A stretch of 52,840 bases of DNA, from positions 1 to 52,840 of the forward strand of contig CAJFLE010000010.1 of NCBI GenBank assembly GCA_904387375.1. The letters are read 5' to 3'. Below are positions 33,536 through 42,193 of this stretch, piece after piece. Both the position numbers and the translations under genes were made by a program. Origin of the DNA: Candidatus Protoclostridium gallicola. Its GTDB lineage: Bacteria; Bacillota; Clostridia; Christensenellales; Pumilibacteraceae. Every line of letters begins with the position of its first letter. The stretch's first letter is position 1. The notes below the pieces were generated by a model, which was given only the letters and a program-made list of their open reading frames with translations, made no database searches and had not been told where the DNA came from.

Positions 33536-33571
33536 AAAAGCAGTGGATACCCGTCTGAGTATCCACTGCTT
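33536..33571 (-). terminator. Terminator of tRNA-Leu
   Basis: Perfect 11-bp stem GCAGTGGATAC / GTATCCACTGC with an 8-base loop, directly after the CCA end and followed on the minus strand by TTTTATATT. The AT-rich island begins immediately beyond it. Confidence 0.85.
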
Positions 33572-33654
33572 TGGTGCGGTTGACAGGAGTTGAACCTGCA
33601 CGGTCGCCCACAAGATCCTTAGTCTTGCGCGTCTGCCAATTCCGCCACAACCGC
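33572..33654 (-). tRNA. tRNA-Leu (anticodon AAG)
   Basis: The 83-base minus-strand sequence folds as a class II tRNA. The acceptor stem is GCGGTTG / CAACCGC, discriminator A, encoded CCA. The anticodon stem CAAGA / TCTTG holds the 7-base loop CTAAGGA, so the anticodon is AAG. The T arm contains GGTTCAACTCC. The long variable arm TGGGCGACCGTG is short for leucine but consistent. AAG is expected to be read as inosine only if TadA accepts it, otherwise it decodes CUU and CUC. Confidence 0.93.
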
Positions 33655-33677
33655 ACGCGTCTTGCGACAGCTTTGTT

Positions 33678-33707
33678 ATAATACAACATTTGCGCACCGA
33701 TTGTCAA
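33678..33707 (-). promoter_or_regulatory. Promoter of tRNA-Leu
   Basis: TTGACA at 33707-33702 and TATTAT at 33683-33678, spacer 18, about 17 bases before the predicted tRNA 5' processing region. Confidence 0.65.
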
Positions 33708-33719
33708 GAAAATCGGCGA

Positions 33720-34349
33720 TTATTTCAACATTTTTTCGATATCTTTTTCGGGAATCGCGCCGGGCGTACAGAGCGCTCCGCTCACCGAGAGAGACAGCAG
33801 GCGCGCCTCGAAAGAAAGGTCGCCTTCGGGATTGAAATCGCGCAGGCCGGTGCCGATATGCACCGACGCGCCGAGAGTGAGCATCATGCGCAGGGGCGGT
33901 ATGCCCTCGCCCAGTCCCATGGACATGGACGGCGTGACGATTATTTCCGCGCCGCTCTGGTTTATGAGGTCGATATCGTCCTTGTCGAGATACGTACCGC
34001 CCGCAACGAACGCGCCGTCCAGCAGGCCGTATTTATGCGCGAGACCGACGGGAGTCACTCCGTAGCGCTTGTCGCACGTCCCCACTTCCTCCAGGGTGCG
34101 GCAGGCGGACACGATGATTTTGCCGCGGCCGGACAGCACGTGATCCATGACCGCGTCCGTTGTCGCGTCGCTCACGAGCAGCGACGGCAGATATACGTTG
34201 CCCTCGAGGACTCCGGAAAAGCCGTCGGGCACGATGCGGAAAAATTCCGCGCCGGGGATATGCGGATCCGTTTCGCCGGCATAGAAAACGCGCAGGTCGC
34301 CGCCCGCGCGTTTCGCCGTTTCGATGTCGAACGTCAGTGCGTTGAACAT
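33720..34349 (-). CDS. Truncated amidohydrolase-superfamily protein
   Basis: A 209-residue protein corresponding to the C-terminal half of a TIM-barrel amidohydrolase (guanine deaminase/chlorohydrolase type). It has VGLAHKYGLLDG, the segment AEIIVTPSMSMGLGEGIPPLRMMLTLGASVHIGTG and FEARLLSLSVSG, all of which follow the usual order after the metal site. The N-terminal HxH metal motif is missing and the final catalytic aspartate of the GTD motif is replaced (IGTGLRD). The frame begins at ATG 34349 three bases after galU, so no N-terminal half precedes it. It is either a degenerate remnant or a family member with a non-enzymatic role. Confidence 0.65.
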   Translation of the reverse strand: MFNALTFDIETAKRAGGDLRVFYAGETDPHIPGAEFFRIVPDGFSGVLEGNVYLPSLLVSDATTDAVMDHVLSGRGKIIVSACRTLEEVGTCDKRYGVTPVGLAHKYGLLDGAFVAGGTYLDKDDIDLINQSGAEIIVTPSMSMGLGEGIPPLRMMLTLGASVHIGTGLRDFNPEGDLSFEARLLSLSVSGALCTPGAIPEKDIEKMLK

Positions 34350-34350
34350 A

Positions 34351-35220
34351 TCAGAGTTTCAGTCCTTTTATGAACGCAGCGGTTTCTTCCGCCGTGTCGG
34401 GATGTTTGAGCGCGAAGCTGATCGTCGCCTGCACCGCGCCCGCCTTGCTGCCCATATCGTAGCGGTAGCCTTCGAAGTCGTAGGCGCAAACGCCGCCCTC
34501 GGCGCACAGCAGTTTCAGCGCGTCGGTGATCTGCAGCTCGCCTTTCTTGTCCGGCTTTATCATGGTTATTTTGTCGAAGATCTCGGGAGTGAGCACATAG
34601 CGGCCGAGCGCGGCGAAGCGGCTGGGCGCGTCCTCTTTCGAGGGCTTTTCCACGAGATCTTTGCACTCGTGCGCGCGGGGATTGCCGAACATTTCGTCGC
34701 CGAGCGACGCGCAACCGTACAGGTGAATCTTATCGTCGGGCACCGTCTGGCCGCCTATGACCGCGCGTGCTCCGCCGTCGAACGCGTCGACGAGCTGTTT
34801 GGACACCGGCACGTCGGCGTGCACGAGATCGTCGCCCGTCGAGAGCACGAACGGCTCGCTGCCGATGAAGTCGCGCGCTTTCAAGAGTGCGTCCGCCATG
34901 CCCTTGGGAAACTTCTGCACGGCGAAGAAGAACCTCGCGCCGCGGTTGATGCGGCGGAGCGCGGCGAGCCCCTTCTCGTCGCCCTTACGGCGCAGCGTCT
35001 TTTCCAGCTTGCCCTTGGGCGAGAAATATCTGACAATCTCTTCCTTGCCCGGAGATATGACGATGCATATCTCGGTGATGTCGCTGTCTATCATCTCGTC
35101 CACGATATATTGAAGCACGGGCGTATCGACGACGGGCAGCATTTCCTTGGGAAGCGCTTTCGTTGCGGGAAGAAATCTCGTTCCCTGGCCTCCGCACAGT
35201 ATTACCCCTTTCTTTACCAT
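34351..35220 (-). CDS. galU: UTP-glucose-1-phosphate uridylyltransferase
   Basis: A 289-residue nucleotidyltransferase. The signature GGQGTRFLPATKALPKEMLP is typical of GalU, followed by YIVDEMIDSDITEI, LSTGDDLVHA, DLVEKPSKEDAPS and FEGYRYDMGSKAG. It makes UDP-glucose from UTP and glucose-1-phosphate for surface glycans. I chose ATG 35220 (MVKKGVILCGG) with GAGGG upstream, rather than GTG at 35235. It is followed by the amidohydrolase-like gene in the same transcript. Confidence 0.92.
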   Translation of the reverse strand: MVKKGVILCGGQGTRFLPATKALPKEMLPVVDTPVLQYIVDEMIDSDITEICIVISPGKEEIVRYFSPKGKLEKTLRRKGDEKGLAALRRINRGARFFFAVQKFPKGMADALLKARDFIGSEPFVLSTGDDLVHADVPVSKQLVDAFDGGARAVIGGQTVPDDKIHLYGCASLGDEMFGNPRAHECKDLVEKPSKEDAPSRFAALGRYVLTPEIFDKITMIKPDKKGELQITDALKLLCAEGGVCAYDFEGYRYDMGSKAGAVQATISFALKHPDTAEETAAFIKGLKL

Positions 35221-35281
35221 AGCTTTATCCCTCACGTTTACGCGGTTTATCCGCGGCTGTATTCATTGTATGCATCAGAAA

Positions 35282-35998
35282 CTATTTGAGATATACTATC
35301 CTGCGGCAGGTTTCGCACTGGCACATCGTTTTGTTTTTCAGCTCGCTCTTGTTCGTCTGGGAAAGCTGCATGCCGCAGCGGCAGGCATAATCCTTTTCGC
35401 TGTCCCCCACGACCTCTACGAACACCGGCGCGATACCGTCGTTTCGGTATCTTATATACATATCGTACAGCGATTTGTCCAGCGTGGGTTCGAGCGCCTT
35501 CATCTTCTCTTCGAGACGCTTGCGCTCTGGCAGTTTCTCTTCCCTGTACGCGTCCAGCTTGACTTTCAGTTTGTCGAACTCTTCCTTGAACGTCTTTTTC
35601 TCGGTCAGCGCTTTCATGCACACGCCCGTAAGCTGCTTGATGCGCTCCGTTCTGCCGTTGATGCGGCTCTTGCACGAATCGAGCTTGGATTTGAGCGCTT
35701 CGAGCTTAGGCAGGAACGCCGCGCGCTCTTCTTCGGTAGCCGCCGCGCCGTATTCCTTTTCCGTCTTTTCCAGCGTTTCGTACGCGGCCTTGAATTCCGC
35801 GTAAGCGCGTTCGATTTCGGACGCGAGTTTCTCGGCCTCTTCGGCGTTGGTGTCCAGTCGGCTCTGGGCCTCGTTGAATTTGTTTCTCGTTACGTCGAGT
35901 TTTTTCTTTTCGGGAAGTTTGTTGAACTCTCTGCTGAGCCTGCGGAGTTCCATGTCCAACGTCTGGTACTCCAGTATTTTTGCGAATTTTTCAGTCAT
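35282..35998 (-). CDS. Coiled-coil protein with C4 zinc ribbon (CdsZ-type)
   Basis: A 238-residue protein with a long coiled coil (residues 1-185, rich in Glu, Lys, Leu) and a C-terminal zinc ribbon with cysteines in CRCGMQL and MCQCETCRRI. This is the PF02591-type family, called CdsZ in some Bacillota and found after nif3-like genes; its role is not firmly known. Start ATG 35998 (MTEKFAKILEYQ) overlaps the nif3 stop as ATGA, with AGGAGG upstream. The order rpoD-trmK-nif3-cdsZ is conserved in Clostridia. Confidence 0.85.
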   Translation of the reverse strand: MTEKFAKILEYQTLDMELRRLSREFNKLPEKKKLDVTRNKFNEAQSRLDTNAEEAEKLASEIERAYAEFKAAYETLEKTEKEYGAAATEEERAAFLPKLEALKSKLDSCKSRINGRTERIKQLTGVCMKALTEKKTFKEEFDKLKVKLDAYREEKLPERKRLEEKMKALEPTLDKSLYDMYIRYRNDGIAPVFVEVVGDSEKDYACRCGMQLSQTNKSELKNKTMCQCETCRRIVYLK

Positions 35999-36798
35999 AA
36001 AACCTCCTGCTGCGCGGGATTGTATTCGCTTTCGGCGACGGCGAACCGTACGCCCATACCGCGCGCTTCCGCCGCCTTGCCGAGCAAGACGGACAATCTC
36101 TTCATATATACCGCTTCCATGCTGTAATGCTGCATGACGACGAGCGGGTAGCCGCTCTGCGCCGCGTACAGCTGCACGTGGTGCGGAACGTCGCCGGTGA
36201 CGTAGCAATCCGCAAGTTCCATTGCCCTGCGCAGGAACCCGATATCGCCGCCTCCGCCGTTTACGACCGCCGCGGAAGTTATCTTTTCCGCGCCGCCGCC
36301 TATTATTCTTATGTGCCTGTCGTCGAACGCCGCGGCAAGCGAATCGGCCAGGCCGGACAGCGTCGTTTCTTTCAGCCGCCCGTACCTTCCCACTTTCACG
36401 CCGCCCTCTTCGAGCATGGGGCGGACGTCGGACAGTCCGGCGAGCTCGGCGGCGTAGTCGTTCAGCCCGCCGTCGCAGAAATCGAGGTTGGTGTGCGCGC
36501 TGTATACGCTCACGCCCGCACGCGCCGCCGCCAGGATCGTGCGCCCCGTGGGGTCGCCGTCGGTGACGGACCTGATGCCGCGGAATATGACGGGGTGATG
36601 GGAAATCACGAGCTTCGCGCCCTTTGCCGCCGCTTCGGCGATTACGTTTTCGGTGCAGTCCAGACAGAGCAGCGCCGTATCCGTACTTCCGCGTTCGCTG
36701 CCCACGAGCAGACCGACGTTGTCGTCGAAGCCAGGTTCGGTCGCGCTTTCGGGAGCAATCGAACGCATGAGTGCGAGTATGTCCTTTATTTCTGCCAC
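35995..36798 (-). CDS. Nif3-like dinuclear metal protein
   Basis: A 267-residue Nif3/YqfO-family protein. Metal-binding segments are visible: VISHHPVIFRGIRSV, SAHTNLDFCDGGLNDYAAELAG and YVTGDVPHHVQLYA, plus VVMQHYSMEAVYMKRL. The family forms hexamers holding two metal ions; the function is unknown, though it may act as a GTP cyclohydrolase-type enzyme. The gene overlaps trmK by 13 bases at its start and cdsZ by 4 bases at its end. Confidence 0.9.
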   Translation of the reverse strand: MAEIKDILALMRSIAPESATEPGFDDNVGLLVGSERGSTDTALLCLDCTENVIAEAAAKGAKLVISHHPVIFRGIRSVTDGDPTGRTILAAARAGVSVYSAHTNLDFCDGGLNDYAAELAGLSDVRPMLEEGGVKVGRYGRLKETTLSGLADSLAAAFDDRHIRIIGGGAEKITSAAVVNGGGGDIGFLRRAMELADCYVTGDVPHHVQLYAAQSGYPLVVMQHYSMEAVYMKRLSVLLGKAAEARGMGVRFAVAESEYNPAQQEVL

Positions 36799-37394
36799 GA
36801 GAGCACCTCCGTTATTTCGGCAATGCGCGCCGCGTTCGCATCTCCGCCGCCGCGCAGGCAGCCGAGCAGCCGTTCCAGCCGCGCGCGCAGGGCGGGATTT
36901 TTCTCTTTATAATACGCGCCGTATTTTATCTGCATGCCGTCCGGCTGCGCGGGATTATCCGTCTTCACGGCGCGGATCACGTCGTAGTACTTGCCCGCCG
37001 CCTCGAAACACCTGTCCCGCTCTATCGCGTATCCCATGCCGGGCAGCGCCTCGCGCACGAGCTCGGCGTGCGACTGCGGCGACAGCACGAGCGTGGCGCG
37101 GCCGCGGTAGCGCGAAAGTATATCGCGCACGTTGTGCCCGCCCATGCCGCACACGAGCAGGCAGTCGGGCTCCACGCCTTCGGGCACGCCGTCGCACACT
37201 ATGTACCGCACGCAGTCGTAACCGCTCAGCGTGCGCCGCGCTTTTTCCAGGCAGGCGGCGCTTATGTCGGACACGACGGCGCTGCGGCACAGGCCGCGGC
37301 GCAGCGCCAGTTCGGTAAGCCTCGCGTGGTCGCATCCCACTTCGGCGAGCATGCCGCACACGGGCACTTCGCTTATTATTTCCTCGAACCTCAA
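36786..37394 (-). CDS. trmK: tRNA (adenine22-N1)-methyltransferase
   Basis: A 202-residue SAM-dependent methyltransferase of the TrmK/YqfN family. It has the SAM motif [35 protein letters not shown], the conserved [13 protein letters not shown] and [14 protein letters not shown]. It methylates A22 in the D-loop of several tRNAs. The start is TTG at 37394, which overlaps the rpoD stop as TTGA; no ATG is available near the conserved start. The order rpoD-trmK-nif3 supports the assignment. Confidence 0.92.
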   Translation of the reverse strand: MRFEEIISEVPVCGMLAEVGCDHARLTELALRRGLCRSAVVSDISAACLEKARRTLSGYDCVRYIVCDGVPEGVEPDCLLVCGMGGHNVRDILSRYRGRATLVLSPQSHAELVREALPGMGYAIERDRCFEAAGKYYDVIRAVKTDNPAQPDGMQIKYGAYYKEKNPALRARLERLLGCLRGGGDANAARIAEITEVLSWQK

Positions 37395-38524
37395 CTTTCG
37401 GAATAGTAGCTTTTCAGCCGCTTGCTCCGCGCGGGGTTGCGCAGCTTGCGCAGCGCCTTGGCCTCTATCTGTCTTATTCTTTCACGGGTGACGCCGAAGC
37501 GCTTGCCCACTTCTTCCAGCGTGCGGGGGTGCGAACCGTCGATGCCGTAGCGCAGGCGTATGACCGCCTGCTCGCGCGGGGTGAGCGTTTCCAGCACGCT
37601 CATAAGTTCCTCTTTGAGCAGTGTGCCGGTCACTTGTTCCTGCGGACTGGTCGCATGTGCGTCTTCGAGAAAATCGCCGAGATGGCTGTCTTCTTCCTCG
37701 CCGATTGGCGTTTCCAGCGACACGGGATCCTGCGCAATCTTCTGTATTTCGCGCACCTTGTCCTCGGATATGCCCATTTCCTTGGCTATTTCGGACGGAG
37801 TGGGATCGCGTCCCAGCTCCTGCACGAGGAAGCGCGTCGTGCGCGTCAGTTTGTTTATGGTTTCCACCATGTGCACGGGTATTCTTATCGTGCGCGCCTG
37901 GTCGGCGATCGCGCGCGTGATGGCCTGGCGTATCCACCACGTCGCGTAGGTGGAGAAGCGGAATCCTTTGGTATAGTCGAATTTTTCCACCGCTTTCATC
38001 AGGCCGAGGTTGCCTTCCTGTATGAGATCGAGAAAGAGCATACCGCGGCCGACGTATCTCTTGGCTATGGACACGACGAGGCGCAGGTTGGCCTCGGACA
38101 GGCGCGATTTTGCCTCTTCGTCGCCCTCCGCCATCTTCTGCGCGAGCACGATCTCGTCGTCGCCGGACAGCAAAGGCACCTTGCCTATGTCTTTCAGATA
38201 CACTTTGACCGGGTCGTCCGAAGATATGGTGGTATCGGTCAGCAGCTTCTCTATGGAGTCGTCCTTGATCGGCTCGACGTCGGTAGGTTTAAGTTCGATT
38301 CCGTTGGCCTGGAGTATGGAAAATACTTCGTCGATCTCGTCGGCGGAGGCCTCGCAGCCCACCACGATCTTTTCGCCGACTTCGTCGGCGGAAAGGCTGC
38401 CTCGTTTTTTGCCGTCGGCGATGAGTTTTTCCAGCGCCTTGGCAACTTTGTCGCTCAGGACAATCTCTTTCTTCTCCCTGACCTCTTTCTCTTTGGAAGC
38501 GGTAGTTTTCTCGTTGTCGCTCAT
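37391..38524 (-). CDS. rpoD: Primary sigma factor SigA/RpoD
   Basis: A 377-residue primary sigma factor. Region 1.1 (1-80) is present; region 1.2 begins [12 protein letters not shown]. Region 2 has [57 protein letters not shown], region 3 [16 protein letters not shown], and region 4 holds [28 protein letters not shown]. It recognises the TTGACA/TATAAT promoters seen throughout the window. It overlaps dnaG by 4 bases and trmK by 4 bases. Confidence 0.96.
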   Translation of the reverse strand: MSDNEKTTASKEKEVREKKEIVLSDKVAKALEKLIADGKKRGSLSADEVGEKIVVGCEASADEIDEVFSILQANGIELKPTDVEPIKDDSIEKLLTDTTISSDDPVKVYLKDIGKVPLLSGDDEIVLAQKMAEGDEEAKSRLSEANLRLVVSIAKRYVGRGMLFLDLIQEGNLGLMKAVEKFDYTKGFRFSTYATWWIRQAITRAIADQARTIRIPVHMVETINKLTRTTRFLVQELGRDPTPSEIAKEMGISEDKVREIQKIAQDPVSLETPIGEEEDSHLGDFLEDAHATSPQEQVTGTLLKEELMSVLETLTPREQAVIRLRYGIDGSHPRTLEEVGKRFGVTRERIRQIEAKALRKLRNPARSKRLKSYYSES

Positions 38525-40284
38525 TTTGCACCTCCGGTGCTTCTCAGTTTCTTCAGCTTCTGCTTGAGTTCGTTACAGCGCGTAAGCAGGGTTATGTCCC
38601 CGCTTTCGTCGTACTTTCGCGCAAGTTCGTCGCTTTCCCTTTCCAGCCTTTCGCGCCTGAGCTTTGTTGCGCACGCCTCGTATACTTTGCGGTCGTCGTA
38701 TCCGCCGAAATCGAAATCTATTATAGGCGGCAACAGGCTCTGCACCTCGTCGGGCAGGTCGGAGTACAGCATCGCACTCACGTCTTTCAGTCCTTTCAGA
38801 CGGCTGTCGGTCACCGATTCCACGATCAGTTTTCCTATTCCGTCCGTAAAGATCTCCGTATAATCTTCCGGATCTACGTATTCCTTGCCCGCGACGAGCG
38901 CGGCGAGAAGATACGTTTCCGTCTTGTCGGTTATGTCGGGCGCGGATTCCTTGGGCGCTTCCTTTTCGGCGGGAGCCTCCCGCGCCGGTTCTTCGTCCCC
39001 GCCTATCTGCGCCTGTCTGCGGAGCACGGACATGTCGTAGCCCGTTTCCGCGGCAATTGTTTTGAGGTATTCCTCTATTTCCACCGGATTCTGCTGCGCG
39101 CGCACTATGCGCACCGCTTCCGCCGCGTATTTCGTCCTGTCGTCGCGGTCGGAAAGATCGTATTTTTCGCGCAGGCGCACGAGCTTGTATTCGGTGAGCG
39201 GCAGCGCTTCGTCCAGCAGTTTGCGGTACGCGTCCGCGCCGCGGCCGTTTACGATCTCGTCGGGATCCAGACCGTCGGGCAGGCGCACTACCTTCACGGT
39301 AAGTCCGCTTTCGCGCAGTATGTCCAGCCCGCGCATCGTGGCCTTCTGTCCTGCGCCGTCGCCGTCGTAGCTTATATACACCTTGTCGGTGTAGTTTTTG
39401 ATCTGCTTTGCCTGCTGATGCGTAAGCGCCGTGCCCATGCTCGCCACCGCGGTGTCGAACCCTGCCTTGTGCAGGGCGATGACGTCCATATACCCCTCGC
39501 ACATTATGACGTAGTCTATGGGGCCGCGCTGGCGCTTTTTTTTGAGCAGGTTGAGCGCGTATACGGTGCGGGACTTGTCGAAAATCGGGGTCTGGGACGA
39601 GTTGCGGTACTTGGCGTATTCGGACTTTTCCAGCACGCGGCCGCCGAACGCGACCACCTGGCCGAAAACGCCTATGATGGGAAACATGAGCCTGCCGTGG
39701 AATACGTCGTAGTATCTGTCGCCGCGCATTTCGGCTATGCCCACGTCCTTCATTTCCTTCTTGGTGTAGCCCTTGGACGAGAGATAATCTATCATATCGT
39801 CGTAGCCCACCGAGTAGCCGAGGCCGAACCGCGTGACGATGTTGTCGGGCAGTCCGCGCCGGGCTATGTATTCCCTTGCCTTTGCCGCGACCGGCAGCGA
39901 CAGATTGTCGTGATAGCGGCGGGCGGCGTCGCGCATCAGGTCGTAGTAACGCGTGCGCTGCTGCTTGTCGAGCCCGGGAGCGCGGCGGCCGGTAAGCTGC
40001 GGCATCTCCATGTTCGCTTCGTCGGCAAGCATCTTTATGGCGTCCAGCTTGTCCACGTTTTCCATCTCGGTGACGAAGGTTATGGCGTTGCCGCCCTTGC
40101 CGCAGCCGAAGCAGTGGTACAGCTGTTTGACGGGATCGACGGTGAAAGACGGCGTCTTTTCATTATGAAACGGACAACACGCCTTGTAGCTGTTGCCCAT
40201 GCGCCTCAGCGGCGTATAACGCGATATTAGCTTGACGAGGTCGGTCTTTTCCAGCAACCGGCCGCAGAACTCGCTGAAATCCAT
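38521..40284 (-). CDS. dnaG: DNA primase
   Basis: A 587-residue DnaG. The N-terminal CHC2 zinc finger is [12 protein letters not shown]...[10 protein letters not shown], the catalytic core contains [14 protein letters not shown] and the [15 protein letters not shown], and the C-terminal helicase-binding domain is in residues 440-587. A low-complexity acidic/alanine linker separates them ([15 protein letters not shown]). It makes the RNA primers for replication. It follows dgt with one base between and overlaps rpoD by 4. Confidence 0.96.
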   Translation of the reverse strand: MDFSEFCGRLLEKTDLVKLISRYTPLRRMGNSYKACCPFHNEKTPSFTVDPVKQLYHCFGCGKGGNAITFVTEMENVDKLDAIKMLADEANMEMPQLTGRRAPGLDKQQRTRYYDLMRDAARRYHDNLSLPVAAKAREYIARRGLPDNIVTRFGLGYSVGYDDMIDYLSSKGYTKKEMKDVGIAEMRGDRYYDVFHGRLMFPIIGVFGQVVAFGGRVLEKSEYAKYRNSSQTPIFDKSRTVYALNLLKKKRQRGPIDYVIMCEGYMDVIALHKAGFDTAVASMGTALTHQQAKQIKNYTDKVYISYDGDGAGQKATMRGLDILRESGLTVKVVRLPDGLDPDEIVNGRGADAYRKLLDEALPLTEYKLVRLREKYDLSDRDDRTKYAAEAVRIVRAQQNPVEIEEYLKTIAAETGYDMSVLRRQAQIGGDEEPAREAPAEKEAPKESAPDITDKTETYLLAALVAGKEYVDPEDYTEIFTDGIGKLIVESVTDSRLKGLKDVSAMLYSDLPDEVQSLLPPIIDFDFGGYDDRKVYEACATKLRRERLERESDELARKYDESGDITLLTRCNELKQKLKKLRSTGGAK

Positions 40285-41289
40285 CTATACTTTCGCCCAT
40301 CCCTTGGGAATATAAACTTCTTCGAACACGCGCACGAGGTACGTGTCGCTCATCGTCGCGATATAGTCGCACACTTTCTGTTCGTCCGGAGCGTCCAGCC
40401 CGCGTATATAGTCGGGCAGAAGATCGGTGTGCTTTAAGAAATGATCGAACAGGAAACCGATGATGTCGACGACTTTGGGTTCCTCGGACTTGGCGAGCGG
40501 CGACGAATACACCCGCTCGAACATGAAACCGCGGAACTCTTCCATAACCGCTTTCGCCTCGTCGCCCGGATGCACCGAATCGGTACCGTAGCTGTGCCGG
40601 ATTATGTCCATAATCATGGAATCTATCCGTTTGCCGTGCGTGTCGCCGAATGTGCGGACGACCGACGAGGGCAGGTCGCTCTGCGATATGACGCCGCCGC
40701 GCAGGGCGTCGTCCACGTCGTGATTGAGGTACGCGATCTGGTCGCTAAGGCAGACGACGCGGCCTTCGAGCGTGGAGGGATTGCCGCGGCGGGTGTGATT
40801 CACTATCCCGTCGCGCACTTCGGCGGTGAGATTCATGCCCTTGCCGTCGTATTCGAGCACGTCGACGACGCGCAGCGACTGCTTCGCGTGGCTGAAACCG
40901 CCGTGGTCTTTCATCTTCTCGTTCAGCGCCCGTTCCCCGGCGTGACCGAAGGGCGTATGCCCCAGATCGTGACCGAGGCTGATAGCTTCGGTAAGATCCT
41001 CGTTCAAACGCAAAGCGCGCGCGAGCACGCGCGCTATCTGACTGACCTCGAGAGTGTGGGTCAGCCTCGTACGGTAGTGATCTCCCTCGGGAGCGAGGAA
41101 GACCTGCGTTTTGTGTTTGAGCCGGCGGAAGGATTTGGAGTGGATTATGCGGTCGCGGTCGCGCTGAAACTCGGTGCGCACCTCGCAGGGCGTGACGGGA
41201 AATCTCCGCCCCTTCGTTTCGGCCGACTTGCAGGCATAGGGCGAGAGATACTTGTCTTCGATCTCGTATACGACCTTTCTGTAATCCAT
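40285..41289 (-). CDS. dgt: Deoxyguanosinetriphosphate triphosphohydrolase-like HD protein
   Basis: A 334-residue HD-superfamily protein of the dGTPase-like class. The HD metal ligands are in RTRLTHTLEVSQIARVLARAL and SLGHDLGHTPFGHAGERAL; the conserved N-terminal FQRDRDRIIHSKSFRRLKHKTQVF and the later DQIAYLNHDVDDALR are typical. It hydrolyses dNTPs to deoxynucleosides and triphosphate. It is the first gene of a promoter-proximal operon dgt-dnaG-rpoD-trmK-nif3-cdsZ. ATG 41289 has only a weak ribosome-binding site (GGCGGAA). Confidence 0.92.
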   Translation of the reverse strand: MDYRKVVYEIEDKYLSPYACKSAETKGRRFPVTPCEVRTEFQRDRDRIIHSKSFRRLKHKTQVFLAPEGDHYRTRLTHTLEVSQIARVLARALRLNEDLTEAISLGHDLGHTPFGHAGERALNEKMKDHGGFSHAKQSLRVVDVLEYDGKGMNLTAEVRDGIVNHTRRGNPSTLEGRVVCLSDQIAYLNHDVDDALRGGVISQSDLPSSVVRTFGDTHGKRIDSMIMDIIRHSYGTDSVHPGDEAKAVMEEFRGFMFERVYSSPLAKSEEPKVVDIIGFLFDHFLKHTDLLPDYIRGLDAPDEQKVCDYIATMSDTYLVRVFEEVYIPKGWAKV

Positions 41290-41353
41290 TTATTCCGCCT
41301 TTTCCGGATATCGCCGCACAGGTCTGACGCCCTGCTTAGAATTCCGCATTGTT

Positions 41354-41382
41354 ATTATATCATTATAACCGCCGTATGTCAA
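41354..41382 (-). promoter_or_regulatory. Promoter of the dgt-dnaG-rpoD operon
   Basis: Consensus TTGACA (41382-41377), 17-base spacer, TATAAT (41359-41354). A leader of about 57 bases separates it from dgt. Confidence 0.82.
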
Positions 41383-41422
41383 CACGTATTCCGAAAAAAT
41401 GCGGCTTTCGGACGAAAAAAAA

Positions 41423-42193
41423 CTATATCATCGCGGCCTTCATTTCCCTGACGTAATCGCGGATGTGAGCGGGAGCGGCGGCGCCGTATTTTTCCAGCAG
41501 GCGGACGATTGCCGATCCGACTATCACGCCGTCCGCGAGCTCCGCCATCTCGCGCGCCTGCCCGGGCCGGGAAATGCCGAATCCCACCGCGCACGGCACA
41601 GACGTCACGCCGCGTATGACGGACACGATGGAAGAAATATCCGTAGTTATTTCGCCGCGCGCGCCCGTAACGCCGAGGCTGGACACGACATAGACAAAGC
41701 CCTCCGCCTCTCCGGCGATCATGGCTATGCGGCCCGCCGACGTGGGCGCGATCATGGATATAAGGTCGATGCCGGCGTCGCGGCAGTAAGGCAGGAACTC
41801 GTCCCGTTCCTCGTACGGCACGTCGGGCAGAACGATTCCGTCTATGCCGCAGTCGCGGCAGGCGGACATGAAGCGCCGCGCGCCGTAAGAAAACACTACG
41901 TTGGCGTATGTCATGAATACGAGCGGGATCTTTACGTCGGCGCGCAGCTCGCGTACGAACGCGAATATTTTATCCGTAGTGACGCCGCCTTTAAGCGCGC
42001 GCACGTTAGCGCCCTGAATGACCGGACCTTCCGCCGTCGGGTCGGAAAAAGGTATGCCCAGTTCGATGAGATCGGCGCCGCCTTCCGCAGCCGCGCGCAC
42101 CGCAGCCGCGGTTGTCGCGAGGTCGGGGTCGCCGCAGGTCATGAAAGCGATGAACGCTTTGCCGTCCGAAAATGCCGATTGTATGTTACTCAT
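41423..42193 (-). CDS. trpA: Tryptophan synthase alpha subunit
   Basis: A 256-residue TIM-barrel protein. The catalytic glutamate is in [18 protein letters not shown], and the catalytic Asp in [11 protein letters not shown]; the phosphate-binding GFGISRP follows. It cleaves indole-3-glycerol phosphate to indole for TrpB. It overlaps trpB by 8 bases. No upstream trpC is present in the window, so its substrate source is unclear. Confidence 0.95.
   Translation of the reverse strand: MSNIQSAFSDGKAFIAFMTCGDPDLATTAAAVRAAAEGGADLIELGIPFSDPTAEGPVIQGANVRALKGGVTTDKIFAFVRELRADVKIPLVFMTYANVVFSYGARRFMSACRDCGIDGIVLPDVPYEERDEFLPYCRDAGIDLISMIAPTSAGRIAMIAGEAEGFVYVVSSLGVTGARGEITTDISSIVSVIRGVTSVPCAVGFGISRPGQAREMAELADGVIVGSAIVRLLEKYGAAAPAHIRDYVREMKAAMI

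Noticed and set aside
30784..33654. Attachment-site duplication of the tRNA-Leu 3' end flanking the AT-rich island
   Set aside because: I looked for a repeat of the tRNA 3' end (CAACTCCTGTCAACCGCACCA region) near 30780-30840 and found none. No integrase lies in the island.
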